Positions 23,203 through 35,424 of a stretch of 64,000 bases of DNA are shown piece by piece. The DNA is from Capsicum annuum (Eukaryota > Streptophyta > Magnoliopsida > Solanales > Solanaceae): positions 123,441,930 to 123,505,929 of the forward strand of contig NC_061116.1 of NCBI RefSeq assembly GCF_002878395.1. The letters run 5' to 3'. The notes under the pieces were generated by a model that ran no database searches, had not been told where the DNA came from, and worked only from the letters and a program-made list of their open reading frames with translations. Within the stretch, counting starts at the first letter, position 1, and each line of letters opens with the position of its first letter. A program made the position numbers and the translations under genes.

Positions 23203-23414
23203 GAATTGTAGATCCCTAGTCCTACCATAAGTAAGTGTATATTGCAGCACCCAGGAGTTTTAAAAGGTAACTGCATCTAGCCCTTTATCAAGCTTAAAGG
23301 CTTTAGTAATGAATTGTAGATCCCTAGTCCTACCATAAGTATATATTGCAGCACCCAGGAGTTTTAAAAAGTAACTGTATAGCCCTTTATCAAGTTTAAA
23401 ATAGCTTTAGTAAA
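23203..23414. repeat. 108-bp tandem duplication
   Basis: GAATTGTAGATCCCTAGTCC begins at 23203 and again at 23311. Both copies run through TATATTGCAGCACCCAGGAG and CCCTTTATCAAG and differ by a few substitutions and small gaps. Confidence 0.92.
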
Positions 23415-23484
23415 GAAACCAGGATTGGAGTAGTACGTATCTGAAACTTCTGCTGGTGAAGGCACTAGATATTTTGGGTTACCT

Positions 23485-23619
23485 AACTCAATCCAATCAA
23501 GCCATTAGATGGCAAATCTTAGTATGCAAGAAATGTATGGATCTGTCTTAGTTGAGTTATCAAACTCAATCCTATCAAGCCATTAGATAACAAATTTTAG
23601 TATGCAAGAAATGTATGGC
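23485..23619. repeat. 78-bp tandem duplication
   Basis: AACTCAATCCAATCAAGCC (23485) recurs as AACTCAATCCTATCAAGCC (23563). Both are followed by CATTAGAT and AGTATGCAAGAAATGTATGG. It lies 70 bp after the 108-bp duplication. Confidence 0.9.
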
Positions 23620-23832
23620 TTCTGTACGCCAAAGACGTTGATCCATTATTCTGTTCTCAATTTCTTATAGGGAGTGGGAGTTTTTTATGAAAAATATAGA
23701 ACAATGGCTAAACGTTTGGTGATCATGAGGATGATGAAGAGAGTACAAGCAAAAAAAATTAAGAATAACTAAAGACCAAAATGATGTGGCTTTATCAGCG
23801 TAATTGAAAACGAGCATTTCCACAAGCAATTA

Positions 23833-24116
23833 ATGCTCCCGTTTCATAATAAATGAATTGTTGGATTTTGATACACATATTAAGGAAAAAGTATTAAAGA
23901 CATAAATTTAATACGATTTTTCATTTTTACCTCAAAAAAAGAAACTGATCTTGTGATCCTTTGTGATCCTTTTCAAAAGTTAATTGGTTGTCAAATCATA
24001 AGGGCAAATTTGAAAAAAGATTCAATGATTCACTTATTTTAAAATATCAATAAATACCCCAATAATTCACTTATTCCGAAACAGAAGGATTCACATATTC
24101 CGAAACGGAGGGAGTA
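23833..24116. mobile_element. Stowaway-like MITE
   Basis: The right end GAAACGGAGGGAGTA (24102-24116) is the hallmark terminus of Stowaway (Tc1/mariner) MITEs with a TA duplication. The left end CTCCCGTTTCAT near 23836 is its slightly shortened inverse. The interior is AT-rich and non-coding. Confidence 0.7.
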
Positions 24117-24147
24117 GTTCAAATTACAAGCATTTCATAGGTGGCAC

Positions 24148-24822
24148 TAGGGGTGTACTCCTACGGGTTGGTTTGGATTTTTCACATGTAAATCTAAACT
24201 ATTTGCGTTGGGTTTTTAAATCTATAAATTAAATAAAATTGGGTTTTCAACTTCGAGTTTTTTCATTTTCTCGGTTTTTTCGGTAAAGTCTTCGTAAAAT
24301 ATATAATTAACTTGTGCTGTAAATATTTTTTTAATTGTTGTAAGATACAACTACGTTAGGTGTTCCTTAAAAAAATTATACTAAATATTAAATTAAAAAT
24401 AATAAATTTAGGTTATGTATTTATACAAAATTAAAGAAAAGATATCCAATATTATTATCATTCCTAGTGTTTAATTGAATATTTTTGTCAGCAATAATAT
24501 TGATTTTTATTTGATATCTGAGCTATAAAACTTATTTGGACCATTTAAAATTTCAAATTTAAACTAAAAATAATGTGTTGAAAGATAAAAGACTATGAAA
24601 AAGTTTAAGAAATATTTATAAATTACATATAAATATTTTTATGTATTATATATTTTTAAAAATTGTACAAATGGTTGGTTAGGCTTTTTTTAGTTAGAAT
24701 CAAACCAAACCAATTATAATCGAATATTTCTTTTTTCACTACCAGCCAAGTCAAATCAAATCATTAGTCAAAATTTTTTGTTTGATTTGACTCAAATTTG
24801 CAATTTAATTTTGTTCACCCTA
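24148..24822. mobile_element. hAT-like MITE, 675 bp
   Basis: It begins TAGGGGTGTAC and ends GTTCACCCTA, which are imperfect inverted ends. Subterminal stretches are rich in GGTTTGG and AAACCAAACC and the middle is very AT-rich. No 8-bp target duplication is clear. It belongs to the same family as partial copies at 10469-10704 and 30198. Confidence 0.65.
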
Positions 24823-25564
24823 ATTAGCGCTTAGCAATACTTTAGCAGGACATTCATTGATTCAACCCATTTCGATCTTCCTAACGGCCACTCCTACTGG
24901 ATATCCACATTTATTTTCCACTGCAAAAGCACCATTATAAGTTCCACCAAATTGCTACATGACTTCTGTTTGAAGGATTATTCACAAAGCTAAAAAACAT
25001 TCAGAGGCCAATGTTTAATTTTTATCATAGAGAGCAGAATTCTTTTAACACAATACCTAGCAATTTCCAAGATCACATATTTCCATAGTCTGGAAAAAGA
25101 AATACTAAGATTTTTTCTTTAAGTAACTTTTAGATGGGAATAGCATGATCTCTCTGTGTTTCTTACCGTATGTATGCCGAGCAACAAAATCGTTGCGGCA
25201 AAAGGAAAACACGAAAAAGGTAAAAATGTACAAGCAAAAACGAAAAGCAAGAAAGTGATGGAAAACTGAAGAAAACTAAAATCAGTTCAATGAAAAGTAG
25301 TCGAGAAAAATTTAGCACAAAAACGTACATGCCAATAAATAAGTGAAAATATAAAAGTCCATAGCCTTCTTCTATGGAGAAGAGAGCTGCGTTGGATTAA
25401 AAAAGAGGCAGAAGAGGATTTGTGTCACTTGATTAAGCATCATTTGTTGGAGAAGAGGATATAAAGCTTACAGAATTGTCTGCTAATAAATAAAGTCAAA
25501 TCTCAACATTTTCGTTTATAAGCAGATGGCTGTTCACTTGCCAAAGAGTAATAATCACCAATGT
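24823..25564. other. Region downstream of the amidohydrolase gene
   Basis: No gene is visible. It is AT-rich and would include the 3' untranslated region of the - strand IAA-amino acid hydrolase gene. Nothing further is supported. Confidence 0.4.
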
Positions 25565-28500
25565 CTACGACAGAAAGTGTGTATCCAAGTAAGATATCGC
25601 AACAGCAGCATGGAGGGCTGCTCCTATTGGAAGAACTTCTTCATCAATGGTGAAGTGTGGGGAGTGCAAACCTTTAGAAGCAGATGCGGTTGTTTTATTT
25701 TGCGTCCCAATGAAAAATAATGCAGCTGCCATCCTCTGGGAATAGAACCCGAAGTCCTCTGCAGCCATCATAGCTGGGGAATGTTGCACGCTATTATTGC
25801 CAAGCAAGATTTCTCCAACTCTTTTACTATGATCATATATGGTGGGATCATTTATAGTTGGTGGATATGGCCTCATTTCTTCCATGAAATCAACAGTGGC
25901 AGAACACTGATGTACGCCTGCTTGAGTCTCAATAATCTGTTTGTAGCAAGCATTTCTGGTGTTACTCGTAGATAAAAATGTTTAGTTATAGCAAACAATA
26001 CAAGAGAACTGGTATATGGTGAGCAATGAGAAAAATCCTGAAAAAGTAGAGCACTGGTTTTACAATTATTGACCCTTCTATTGCATGATATTTCAGATAG
26101 AAGTTATCAAAGCTACAGTTTAGAGAGAAGCTCAAAGAAGGTCGAAAAGTTCTCCAGAACTTGAGGAAGGCCTTAGTTCCTAGAGAAAACTTTGATAGTA
26201 CCTCTTTGATCCTCTGCTTAAGATAGGAATATCCTTCTAATGTCATGAACCGGAAGGTTCCACCAAACCTTACACTTGCAGGAATTAAATTACCGGCTTG
26301 ACCACCGTCTACAAATGCAACAGAGAGCACCTGCATGCATCAAAAATCAACAGAAATATTTAGATCCTTCTAGGAATTTAGGATTCTACACAAAAAGAAA
26401 ATTATGTTTTTAACTGTTCAAACAAGCGACAAATACCCTTGGCTCTAAAGGATCAGTTTCTCGAGAAACAAGTTGCTGGAGTGCAAGAACTGCCATAGAA
26501 ACAGCCAAAATTGGATCCCTCGTTTTATGCGGAATTGCTGCATGGCCCCCTTTCCCTTGCATTATTGCACTAAACCTGCTAGAGCCAGCCATAATAGGAC
26601 CAGGTCTTGAACCAATAGTGCCAACGGGCATAAATGGCCAGACATGCAAGCCAAACATTGCTTGAAACCCATCTAATGCTCCTTCTTCTAACATATAGGA
26701 GGCACCAGCAAATCCTTCTTCTGCAGGTTGGAAGACAAGTTTAATTGTGCCCTTCAGTTCAGAGTGAAGTATTACCCAAATCAGTTTATTGAGAATTTAA
26801 CATATCATGTTTAATTCATCAGAAATAATAATATTTCTCCTACCTTCAACTTGTCCCTTCTGTTCTGAATCAATCTAGCTGCTCCAAGTAACATGGTAAT
26901 ATGAGCATCGTGGCCACAAGCATGCATTTTGCCATTGATCTTGCTTTTGCACTCCCAATCTACCAATTCCTTCGAAGTTACACTTTGAATCAGTTAGTCT
27001 AGTCATTGTAGAGGAACTCAATTTTTTTTAGCAGAGACAGTTGACAAAACACTGATTGAGCAAATATGAAAATAAGAGCTATGTTTATGGTCATTCTTTT
27101 TCCCTTCTCCCACCAATGCTGGTGGAGGTCATAGGAGAGAATAGTGTGAGTTCGAGTAATGCTCTCCAAACTATGATTGTTAAATTCAGAAATATATTTC
27201 AACTCTCGAATTTGCACTTCTTCTCAACCTCCCATCTGAATCAATCCATGGCTACGAGCTAGTGAAAGAAACCAAAGAATTGATTGTTACCTAACATGTT
27301 ACACCGATATGTCCGATTATCTTCGCACATAAGTATGAGATAACTTATATATAGCGTAGTTTTGGTGGAATCTTAAAATGGAAGCTAAGTCAAGCATCAA
27401 TGCATCATCATACAAATGTCCTAAAAATTCCCTCAATGGCAGTTTTAACAAGTAAGATAAGATCCACAATGTCAACATCTTAGCAGCTCAACACTGAGGA
27501 CTTGGCTCCAAAATTAGGAATGAAGGAGGTGGAGACAACAAAACATATCAATAAGATAGTAAATGAAGCCAAAAGGATGAACTAATGGTAATTTCAAGCA
27601 GTATAAGGTATACAGTATCACACATACAGTTTTGGCCTCCACCATGAAGAATTAAGTGCAACCTTCTTTAATGAAGGGCAGCCCCATACACTAAGGCTCC
27701 CGCTATGTGCAGGATCTGGATAACGGCTGGACCCAAAGGGTCTATTGGACGTAGCCTTACCGTGCATTTCAGCCAGAGGTTGTTTCCACGGCTTGAACTC
27801 ATGACCTTATGGTCACATGGCAGCAACTTCATTAAGGAAGAATAGGTTTAACTTTTAGGGGTGAACTTCTATCTGTTCTTCGAGGCATGTAACACATAAT
27901 GTTTTTCAACTGTTTAACCTTAGAATTTTTAAGTAGAGTTTGCAAATTGCTGGACATTTCAAATTTTAACTACAGAATGATTGAAAATCCCTCTCACCTA
28001 GCACCGCAAGCAGACTGATTTCTCCCTCTTCAATCAAAAGATACTACACCATTTAGAATTTTAAAATGATCTTTATTGCAAAAACAAAGGTACTATCAAA
28101 TAATTAAGCCTTTATTTCGGGAAAGCAATTAGTATCCCAACCCCACCATCAATGCAACCATCTAACAAATAACTAATCATTGGATGGTGATTCAACTGCC
28201 AGAAATGCACAATATGGTCAAAAGATTAATCATTTCATTATTTTTGAGTTTCAATGTAACTATGACAAATCAGCTTTTCATAATATTGCCACCTCCAACC
28301 CAACAATAAGCCTAGTTTTTAGCTAATTGAGGCGTAAAGATATGGCATCTAAGTATAACTCTACTCCAAAAGCTAGCTGATGAGGGGAGAATTGTCTACG
28401 TCCATATAACCAGTTCACCAGTCCATTCCCCAACCAATGTGGACTTCAGTCCACTCTAAACCCCCTTCACGCCCAGGTCCAACTGGAGCATGGACCAAGA

Positions 28501-29261
28501 GTCCAAACGGAAATGGATTTGGCTCTGATTGCATAAATAGATATGACACCTGAGGCTAACTTAAACCCAAAAGCTAACCCGTAAGGGGAGCTTTGCCCAA
28601 ATCCATATAAGTAGACAGCTAATCCATTGCCCAACCAACATGGGACTTTAGCCCACTCCAACAGGAGTCAAAAATCGACAACAACAAAAACATACCATAT
28701 AGAGGCTACTTCCGATAGACACGCATCTTTAAAAAAGGCATATCAAAGCAATCTGAAAGAGGAAATGCAAAAATAACAGCAGTAACAACAACGAAATAAT
28801 ATGAAGTGAAAAACAGTCTACACACAACATCCAAAAGGGTGAACTATAAGGCAATAAAATAAAGTTACTTATATTCGAAGAATCAAGAAAGAGACCTGAA
28901 TGGGGAGAGCATCCATATCAGCTCTCAAGCCAAACCAAGGTTTGGCACCAGATCCAATAGTTGCAACCAAACCAGTTTTAGCTACTGGCCACTTGTACTT
29001 AATCCCAAGTGAGTCCAACTCATTTCGAATGAGTTGATTCGTTTGGTATTCTTGAAATGACAATTCTGGGTACTCATGGATTTTCCTTCTAATCCTTCTC
29101 AACCAATCCAAGAACTCCGGTTGCCTAGCCCATTCCACAAGCTCCCGAGTCAGTGACTCAGTTTCAGATCCCAAATAAGTATGTACAGCCCATGAATTGT
29201 ATGGAAAACTAGTGGATAGTAAAGCTAATATGAGTGTCAAGTTCATGCGAAATGGGTTCAT
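25565..29261 (-). CDS. IAA-amino acid hydrolase, ILR1-like (M20D amidohydrolase), 5 exons
   Basis: The family releases free auxin from amino-acid conjugates in the ER lumen; some members cleave jasmonoyl conjugates. Exons on the - strand: 29261-28896, 26969-26844, 26751-26437, 26330-26202, 25936-25565. They sum to 1308 nt, in frame, 435 residues, matching family length (about 430-465). Residues 1-26 form a signal peptide ([13 protein letters not shown]). Conserved metal-site text: CGHDAH 140-145, PAEEG 173-177, GLHVWP with H200, AAEDF 370-374, HSPHF with H406. [11 protein letters not shown] and [12 protein letters not shown] lie in exon 1. The C-terminus ends THFLS without an evident KDEL-type signal. 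All introns are GT-AG. Intron 1 (1.9 kb) holds an Au SINE and dispersed repeats. The exact ILL subclass and substrate cannot be fixed here. It converges with eIF5B. Confidence 0.95.
27672..27832 (-). mobile_element. Au-type SINE in intron 1 of the amidohydrolase gene
   Basis: On the - strand the text runs GTTGCTGCCATGTGACC, GTTCAAGCCGTGGAAACAAC, AATGCACGGTAAGGCTACGT, CAATAGACCCTTTGGGTCC, CATAGCGGGAGCC and GGGGCTGCCC. This matches the conserved Au SINE. GAGTTCAAGCC is its pol III B box; the A box region at the 5' end is lost or diverged. It lies in the same orientation as the host gene. Confidence 0.9.
28368..28662. repeat. Two copies of a 95-bp dispersed repeat
   Basis: AAAAGCTAGCTGATGAGGGG (28368) and AAAAGCTAACCCGTAAGGGG (28569) each lead into CCATATAA, CCATTSCCCAACCAA and a final GACTTYAGYCCACTC. 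Spacing is 201 bp. This resembles a repeat common in dicot introns, probably remnants of LTR or TRIM elements (inference). Confidence 0.65.
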
Positions 29262-29389
29262 AACTGAAAAACAAGAGAAAATGAGGTAGGTTAGGTTATT
29301 GTTTTCCGATTACAGGAACAATATGGTGGTATTTGAAAACATTATAATCCCCAAATAACTCATTTCGGGATGAGTTGTTTCAATCAAAT

Positions 29390-29398
29390 GTATATAAG
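29390..29398 (-). promoter_or_regulatory. Candidate TATA box of the amidohydrolase gene
   Basis: The - strand reads CTTATATACATTTG, with the TATA core about 130 bp before the start codon at 29261. The position fits a TATA box plus a short leader. No start site is known. Confidence 0.45.
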
Positions 29399-29799
29399 CT
29401 TCTTGTTTAAGTTAATCTCAAAATTAATTATTCTTATTCCTCTTACTAAACCATCTAATTATTCCTCTATTTTCATGTTATTAGATTTTTATCATGAAAT
29501 ACTTCATTAGTCCCATTTTTGTTTGCCATAATTTTATCAGATACAAAGCCAAAGAAATAATGAAAGATTTGATGATATTTATCAAATTGTTCTTTATTAA
29601 AAAAAAATATACTATTGCTATCCTTAATTAAAGTGGAATCAATAAGGCAGACCTTATAAGTGAAATCAATAATATATAATTATTAATAAAGAAATGTGAC
29701 AGTCTTTTTTGGAACAAATAAAAACAAAAATGACGATACACAAAATGAGATAGAGAGAATATTATATTTGTTTCTTTGGCGTAGATTGTTAAGGGGTTG

Positions 29800-30197
29800 T
29801 TTGATTGGAAAAGAGCTATTTCGAAATAATTAATTTTAAAATTAGTTATTTTAAGATAATTTATGTCATCACTATAATGTAAATGATGAGATAAATAATC
29901 CCAATACTAATTAATACCTCACACCAGACATGAGATATTTCATTTTATTCGGAAACTATTTATCCCTTATACCTCACACCAAACGACTCGTTTGGTAGAA
30001 GGGATAAGAAAAATAGTTCCGAGATAAAATTTGAGATTAACTTTATTTCATATTTGGTATAAGATGTTACTTAATCTCGAGACTATTTTATCCCACCATT
30101 TGTACTAAAATGGTGGGATTACTATCCCATGAGAAGTAAGGGATAAAATAATCCCATGAAATATCCCACCTTATGGGATATTTTTAGTTATCCCATC
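29800..30197. repeat. MITE-like repeat cluster
   Basis: GGGGTTGTTTGAT near 29806, CACCAAACGACTCGTTTGGT near 29980 and repeated TTATCCCAYC/GGTGGGAT blocks up to 30197 form inverted pairs. They look like one or two GTTTGGT-type MITEs side by side. The ends are not resolved. Confidence 0.45.
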
Positions 30198-30400
30198 TAG
30201 GGGTGGACGTTCGATTTGTTCGGTTTAGTTATTTAATATCGATTCGATTTTTTGATTTTCGACCTGGTGAAAATGACAACCACAACCGAACTGAAATAAA
30301 TTCGGTATGGTTTGATTTCTGCAAATTCGATTTGACTTTTTCGATTTTGAATATCAAAGTAGTGGACCCTTTTTTGTCATGACTGAAAGTGAGTAGTGAC
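30198..30400. mobile_element. Partial hAT-like MITE (left end only)
   Basis: TAGGGGTGGACG followed by TTCGATTTGTTCGGTTTAG is the start of the same family as the element at 24148. A matching right terminus is not visible, so the right limit is approximate. The stretch from 30400 to 31454 is AT-rich with no recognised feature. Confidence 0.45.
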
Positions 30401-32144
30401 TTCCGATTCATCCTTTTTTTTTCTACATTAATGTCTGAATTTTTTTTTTTGTCTTAAATCATTGTGTTACTTTCTTAAATAATTTATTTAGTGTTGGAGG
30501 GTATTTTTTAAAAATAAAATAGTATACTTGTTGATGGAAGTGAGCAGTGACTACTAAGTACGTTGACGAAAGTGAGAATTGAGAATCAAAAAATAAAATT
30601 AGGATTGTGAGGTCGTGAGGCACTGCTGATATAGAATTGTGAAGTTAATATTGAATAATGAATTAGGGTTGTTATAAGGGAAAAAAATAGAAATATACAT
30701 CCTTAGATTATATATTGCAAGTCATAACAATAACTTCTTAGATTGCAATTTTTTTAAAAAAGAAAAAAGAAAAACAAATTAATAACAGATTTAAAACAAA
30801 ACAAAATTAAGGAAAAAATTCTTTTATATTTTTGTTAAAAAAAGGAGACTTAATTATTATGTGGCTAAAATTATGTAACCTGTTAATGGACATGTTTTTT
30901 CCTATTTCTTCAATTATATTTATATTCATTTTTTTTAAAAGACAAAAACAAATATTCTCCTTCTCTCTTCATAGTTCCTCTTTATCCAATCTCTCTATAA
31001 TTACGGATTATATATATCTTTAATTTCTAATTCATAAATTTTAAATTTGCAATAATATTGGTGGTAGAATTATCGTATGAAAATTGATGTCAATAAATAT
31101 TATATGTTAATAATTTAATTTTGATATGTGAAAATTGTATACAAAATAGTATTCATGTATTATTTTATACGATTAAGTTGAAAGTAGTTTATATATAACA
31201 AAGTTATATTTTAAAAGATTTTCAACTTTGGAGTCTCAATTTATGAAATTAGTTTATATAAGATTCTACATATAAATGATGTATTCTTATAGCTGTTTTT
31301 AATGTATGAAAATGGTACATAATATGATATCCATCAATTCGTTTAATAAATTTTGTTGAAACCAGTTTATATACTCATTTCATACTTAAGTAATGTTTTT
31401 TTTGAGGTCTTAATGTATGAAATTGATAATTAAATTAGTATCAATGAAGCTTCATGTTAACACCTAATTTTTGCCCTCCATGACTAAGTTGAATTCCGAG
31501 CTTCTTCAATTTTAAATAAAATTACAATATTTATTTTATCCGAATAAAAAGCTTTTCAAAGTAGTTATCTGGGTAATTTTGGCATTTTAAGTAAAGATTA
31601 TATATTATCGTATTCAATTATATGAAATTTTATAATTTTATTGCTTAAATAATTGTATTACGAAAATCGAATTTTAATCAAAAAATTATCTTGAAAATTA
31701 ATTCAAATGGTTAAAATCTCGATTGAAATATAATATGTTCTAAAATGGTTTATTTTAAAAAAGCTAGAGCCATCGACAGGCCCTCAAATTTGTCCGAAAA
31801 ATTCACTTAAACCCCTCAACTAAGACCTGTACCTATCAGACCCCTAACCCATCCAAATTTGATCTAATCAGGCCTTTTTTGCCTATGTGGCACTCCGCGT
31901 TTTGTCCACTCCCTAGAAGCGCGCGAGACACGTTTTTTTTGAATAATTAACGAATGAAAACGTGTCAAGTGTCACTGAGGTCCCAATTTTTTTTTAATAA
32001 AATAAAACTTTTCTAAAAAAAGGCTCCCCACCCACCCAATCCGATACCCCCACCCCCTCTTCATATTCTTTCCCACTCTTCGTCCTTATTTTTTTTTCTT
32101 AAACTTAATTTATCTTCCATTTTTTCTACTTTTCCTCTTTTTTT

Positions 32145-32500
32145 GTTCTTAGTTTTAAATTTACCTTTGAATTCGATTTGAATTTTTTTATTCTTAGTTC
32201 GATCTTATTCTTAATTTTTTTTTGCTATTAGTTTGTCGAAAAAAATAAAACGTTGCCGGAAAAAATGAAACTTTGCCAATTTACCTCCCATTTTTCTACT
32301 TTTTCTCCTTTTTCTCCTTTTTGTTCTTAGTTTTGAATTTATCTTTGAATTCGATTTGAATTTTTTATTCTTAGTTCGATCATATTCTTAATTCTTTTCC
32401 GCCATTAGTTTGCCCAAAAAAATGGAGCTTTGACCGAAAAAATAAAACTTTACCGGAAAAAAATAAAACTTTGCCGGAAAAAATAAAACTTTGCCGAAAA
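32145..32500. repeat. 188-bp duplication and AAACTTTGCCGG array inside the MITE
   Basis: TTCTTAGTTTTAAATTTACC (32146) recurs as TTCTTAGTTTTGAATTTATC (32334). After the second copy, AAAATAAAACTTTGCCGG-like units of about 18 bp repeat three to four times up to 32500. This shows replication slippage within the element. Confidence 0.8.
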
Positions 32501-32592
32501 AATGTAAATATTTTTTCACAAATCAATAAAAATGTAAATTTAATTTAATTTACAAAATTAAAAATTTAATTCAACAAAATTGTAAAGAAGAG

Positions 32593-32636
32593 GAGGGTGG
32601 GTGGGGTGGGGTGGTGGCGCACGGGCGGGGTAAGGG
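32593..32636 (+). other. G-quadruplex-forming motif
   Basis: AGGGTGGGTGGGGTGGGG has four G-runs of three or more separated by single T, followed by further G-runs. A C-rich block CCCCACCCACCC lies at 32027-32039 in the same MITE, so the two could also pair as arms of the fold-back. Confidence 0.75.
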
Positions 32637-33499
32637 TTTATTTTTTATTCTTTTTTAAAATTTTTAATTATAATTTAATGACAAGTGTCATCGTTTAATT
32701 TATCGTTTGTGCCATGTCACCCGAATGTAACACACTCTCTATGTACCTTTTGCTGATTGTGTAAAAAAGGCTCAATTGGATCAAAATTCGGGTGGGTTAG
32801 GGGCCTGATAGGTACAAGCCTTAGTTGAGGGGTGTAAGTGAATTTTCGGGACAAGTTTGACGGTCTGTCGATGGGTTTAGCCTTTTAAAAATATGTGTTT
32901 GATTTTATGAAATCAAGAAACTCGGGATTAAATCGGTTGTTAATTTGTTTCAAGCGTTGTTTCAATTTAGCCAACTCCTAAATTAGACCTGAATTGAAAT
33001 TGATTTGGCCATAATTACAATGTAATTGGTCAACTAATTTTTAATTACGCTAAAAATTTAAATTCAATTGATTAAATTCTTATAATTAGGCTAATTTAAC
33101 AAATAGACTAAATTTGTAAATCCTTAATCTAATTGGGGTTATTTTAAAGGGGAAATTTCAGAAATAGCAACTGTAGAGCCATAATTATAACTTTTATAGC
33201 AACAGTTTCAAAATTACGAAAAATAGCAATATGTATTTTGTATTTTAGTAAAAGGTTGCTATAAAAATACATATACAAATATGTTAAAACGTTCCTTATT
33301 AAACTCTAATTAGTTAGAGCAAATTATGGGATTAAACTGTTCCTTATTTTAAGCAACATTCAATTAACAGATACCTTTACCATTAATAACTCTTTTTTTT
33401 TTCTTTAACCGTTAATAAACAATTTGAAATTCAAAACTCGGTTTCTATATACATCTGGTAAAAGCATTTAAAAAAAATTGAGAGATTGGAATATCATTG

Positions 33500-35062
33500 A
33501 TGAACTCTGTATTTTACGAAGAATATTTGAATAATCAACTCAACGATTACAGGTATGGTTAAATTTTATATATTGTATTCTGAATTTTATAAGTTGTGGG
33601 TGAAATTTTTTTTTTTCTATTTTTTTCCTCAAACATCAAAGATTTTTTTTTAGTCATTTATGTATGAAACTAAACTAAGTTAAATAATTTTCCGTGGGAA
33701 TTTTTTTTTGTTTGTGCACATACAAATTATTAATTGTATGCAGTACATAATATATAATTTAATTTGTATTTAATATTTTGTAGTGTTCTGGATCTTGACG
33801 ATGGGAAGCATACCTGTTCTCATTAAACATACTGGTAGTATGAAAACATTGGACAACAGTATGAAGATTACATCAGTGATGCAATATTGTTGAGCATAAA
33901 CGCTTCATACAACCAACTGCGCGAAGTACTAGCTTCGCACATGGATGTCGATTTGACATGCAAAAGCATTCAAATTGAATATTAGTTAACAGATATTGAA
34001 GGTAAAATACGTATACGTAATGACATGGGTTTGAAGGTCTAAGTGTTTTGCCCTTGTACATAAGTGTTTCAGAAAAGAATAGTTTCAATGAATTCGTTAG
34101 TTCATCAATATGTAACGCTGGGAGTATGAATCTATCTATCACTGCGCGTAACGTTGTGAATACAAGTACTGAAAGAGCATTGATAGTTACTAATTCAGAT
34201 GAATGTTTGGATGTATTGGATATTGAAGCAACTAAAGTAATTATCTCGGACCCACATCACAAACATATTGAGGTTGAACAAGTTTATATCTCGAAAAGGG
34301 TGTTAAAATCTGTGATGAAGGATTACACGATTCGAGAGAAGTTTCAATCACTATCTATTAGATCAAGTAAAACCTGGTAAGTTTGTCATGTATGTAAAAT
34401 CTGTTGTTTATTTCTTGTTAAATTTTATTACAGCATATGTATTTAAAAAATACATATAGATTATTTTTTTTGTACATGTTGTAAATTACATTACATCATT
34501 TTTTTTTGCAGTTACACATTAATATGCAAATCACGTAATTGTGATTTTTTATTCCGTGCATCTGATATCAACAAATCAAGAATGTTTTGTGTTAGAGAAT
34601 TCTTACCCGAACACACATGTCCGATAAAGGATAAGATTTATCGTAAGTTTCATGCTACTAGTAAGTTAATTGGAGGTATGGTGAAATAAAAGTTTAAAAA
34701 CCACAAAAGAAAGTACAGCGCGACTGAAATCAGAAGTGACATGAAGGAAGACCTTGGTATGGATTTTACGTATATTATGTGTTGGCGAGCTAAGGAACAA
34801 GCACTTGAAGATTTGAGAGGAAAACCTTCGGCATCATACGGAAAACTACCTGCATACATTCATGTTTTGAACACTACTTATCCAGTTTCACATATACGAA
34901 TGAAAAAGCATAAAGATAATGAGTTTTTGTATATTTTTGTCACACTAACTATATTCATACAAGGGTTCGATCACTGTAGACCTGTGATAGTTGTTGATGC
35001 AAGTTATCTTAGAGGACTATACAGTGGCACATTTGTAGCTGCATGTACCATGGATGGAGCCG
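33500..35062 (+). pseudogene. MuDR/MULE transposase, truncated before the catalytic core
   Basis: Exons read as 33500-33552 (MNSVFYEEYLNNQLNDY), 33784-34376 and 34512-35062, with phases that fit. In-frame stops occur after CSH, after TYW, at IEY*, in GLKV* and in GGMVK*. Exon 3 has CKSRNCDFLF, REFLPEHTC and the MuDR helical region. It ends in RPVIVVDASYLRGLYSGTF, where the Asp is the first residue of the DDE triad. The exon stops at a GTAAGC donor and the second Asp and Glu are absent. The stops and missing core make it inactive. Confidence 0.85.
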
Positions 35063-35424
35063 GTAAGCTATTCTCGAAATGTATTTGACTCTATGAATAG
35101 ATGTATATGTTTATAATATATATATATATATGCAGCATATTTATATTTGTACTATCTATTTCTTATGTTTTAGATATATGAATTTATATTAAAGTTGAGA
35201 ATTATGTTTATGAAATAAATTTCATTCACATAATCGGTAAGTTATATATTTTTATAGAGTATAAATCATGTATTTACAAATCAGTGAAGGTATAACATAC
35301 TTCATATGTATTTACAAATATACATTTTCAACTATAACAAAATAATCAATTACAATTATTCATATTTAACACCGAACTAATATATATTCCAATATACAAA
35401 TCAATGTAATAATACATCACTTAC

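Larger units (their letters stand above)
31762..32882. mobile_element. Mutator-type MITE with about 110-bp inverted ends
   Basis: Left end AGCTAGAGCCATCGACAGG and right end CTGTCGATGGGTTTAGCC are inverted copies. The similarity extends over about 110 bp through CACTTAAACCCCTCAACTAA and CCTATCAGACCCCTAACCC. The flanking 9-mer TTTTAAAAA (31753-31761 and 32883-32891) is a single copy in the 3' LTR. The interior is non-coding, with a 188-bp duplication, a short AAAATAAAACTTTGCCGG array and C-rich and G-rich blocks facing each other. Confidence 0.93.

Noticed and set aside
27672..27832. tRNA gene suggested by GAGTTCAAGCC
   Set aside because: The flanking text is the Au SINE body and no cloverleaf with an acceptor stem can be formed.
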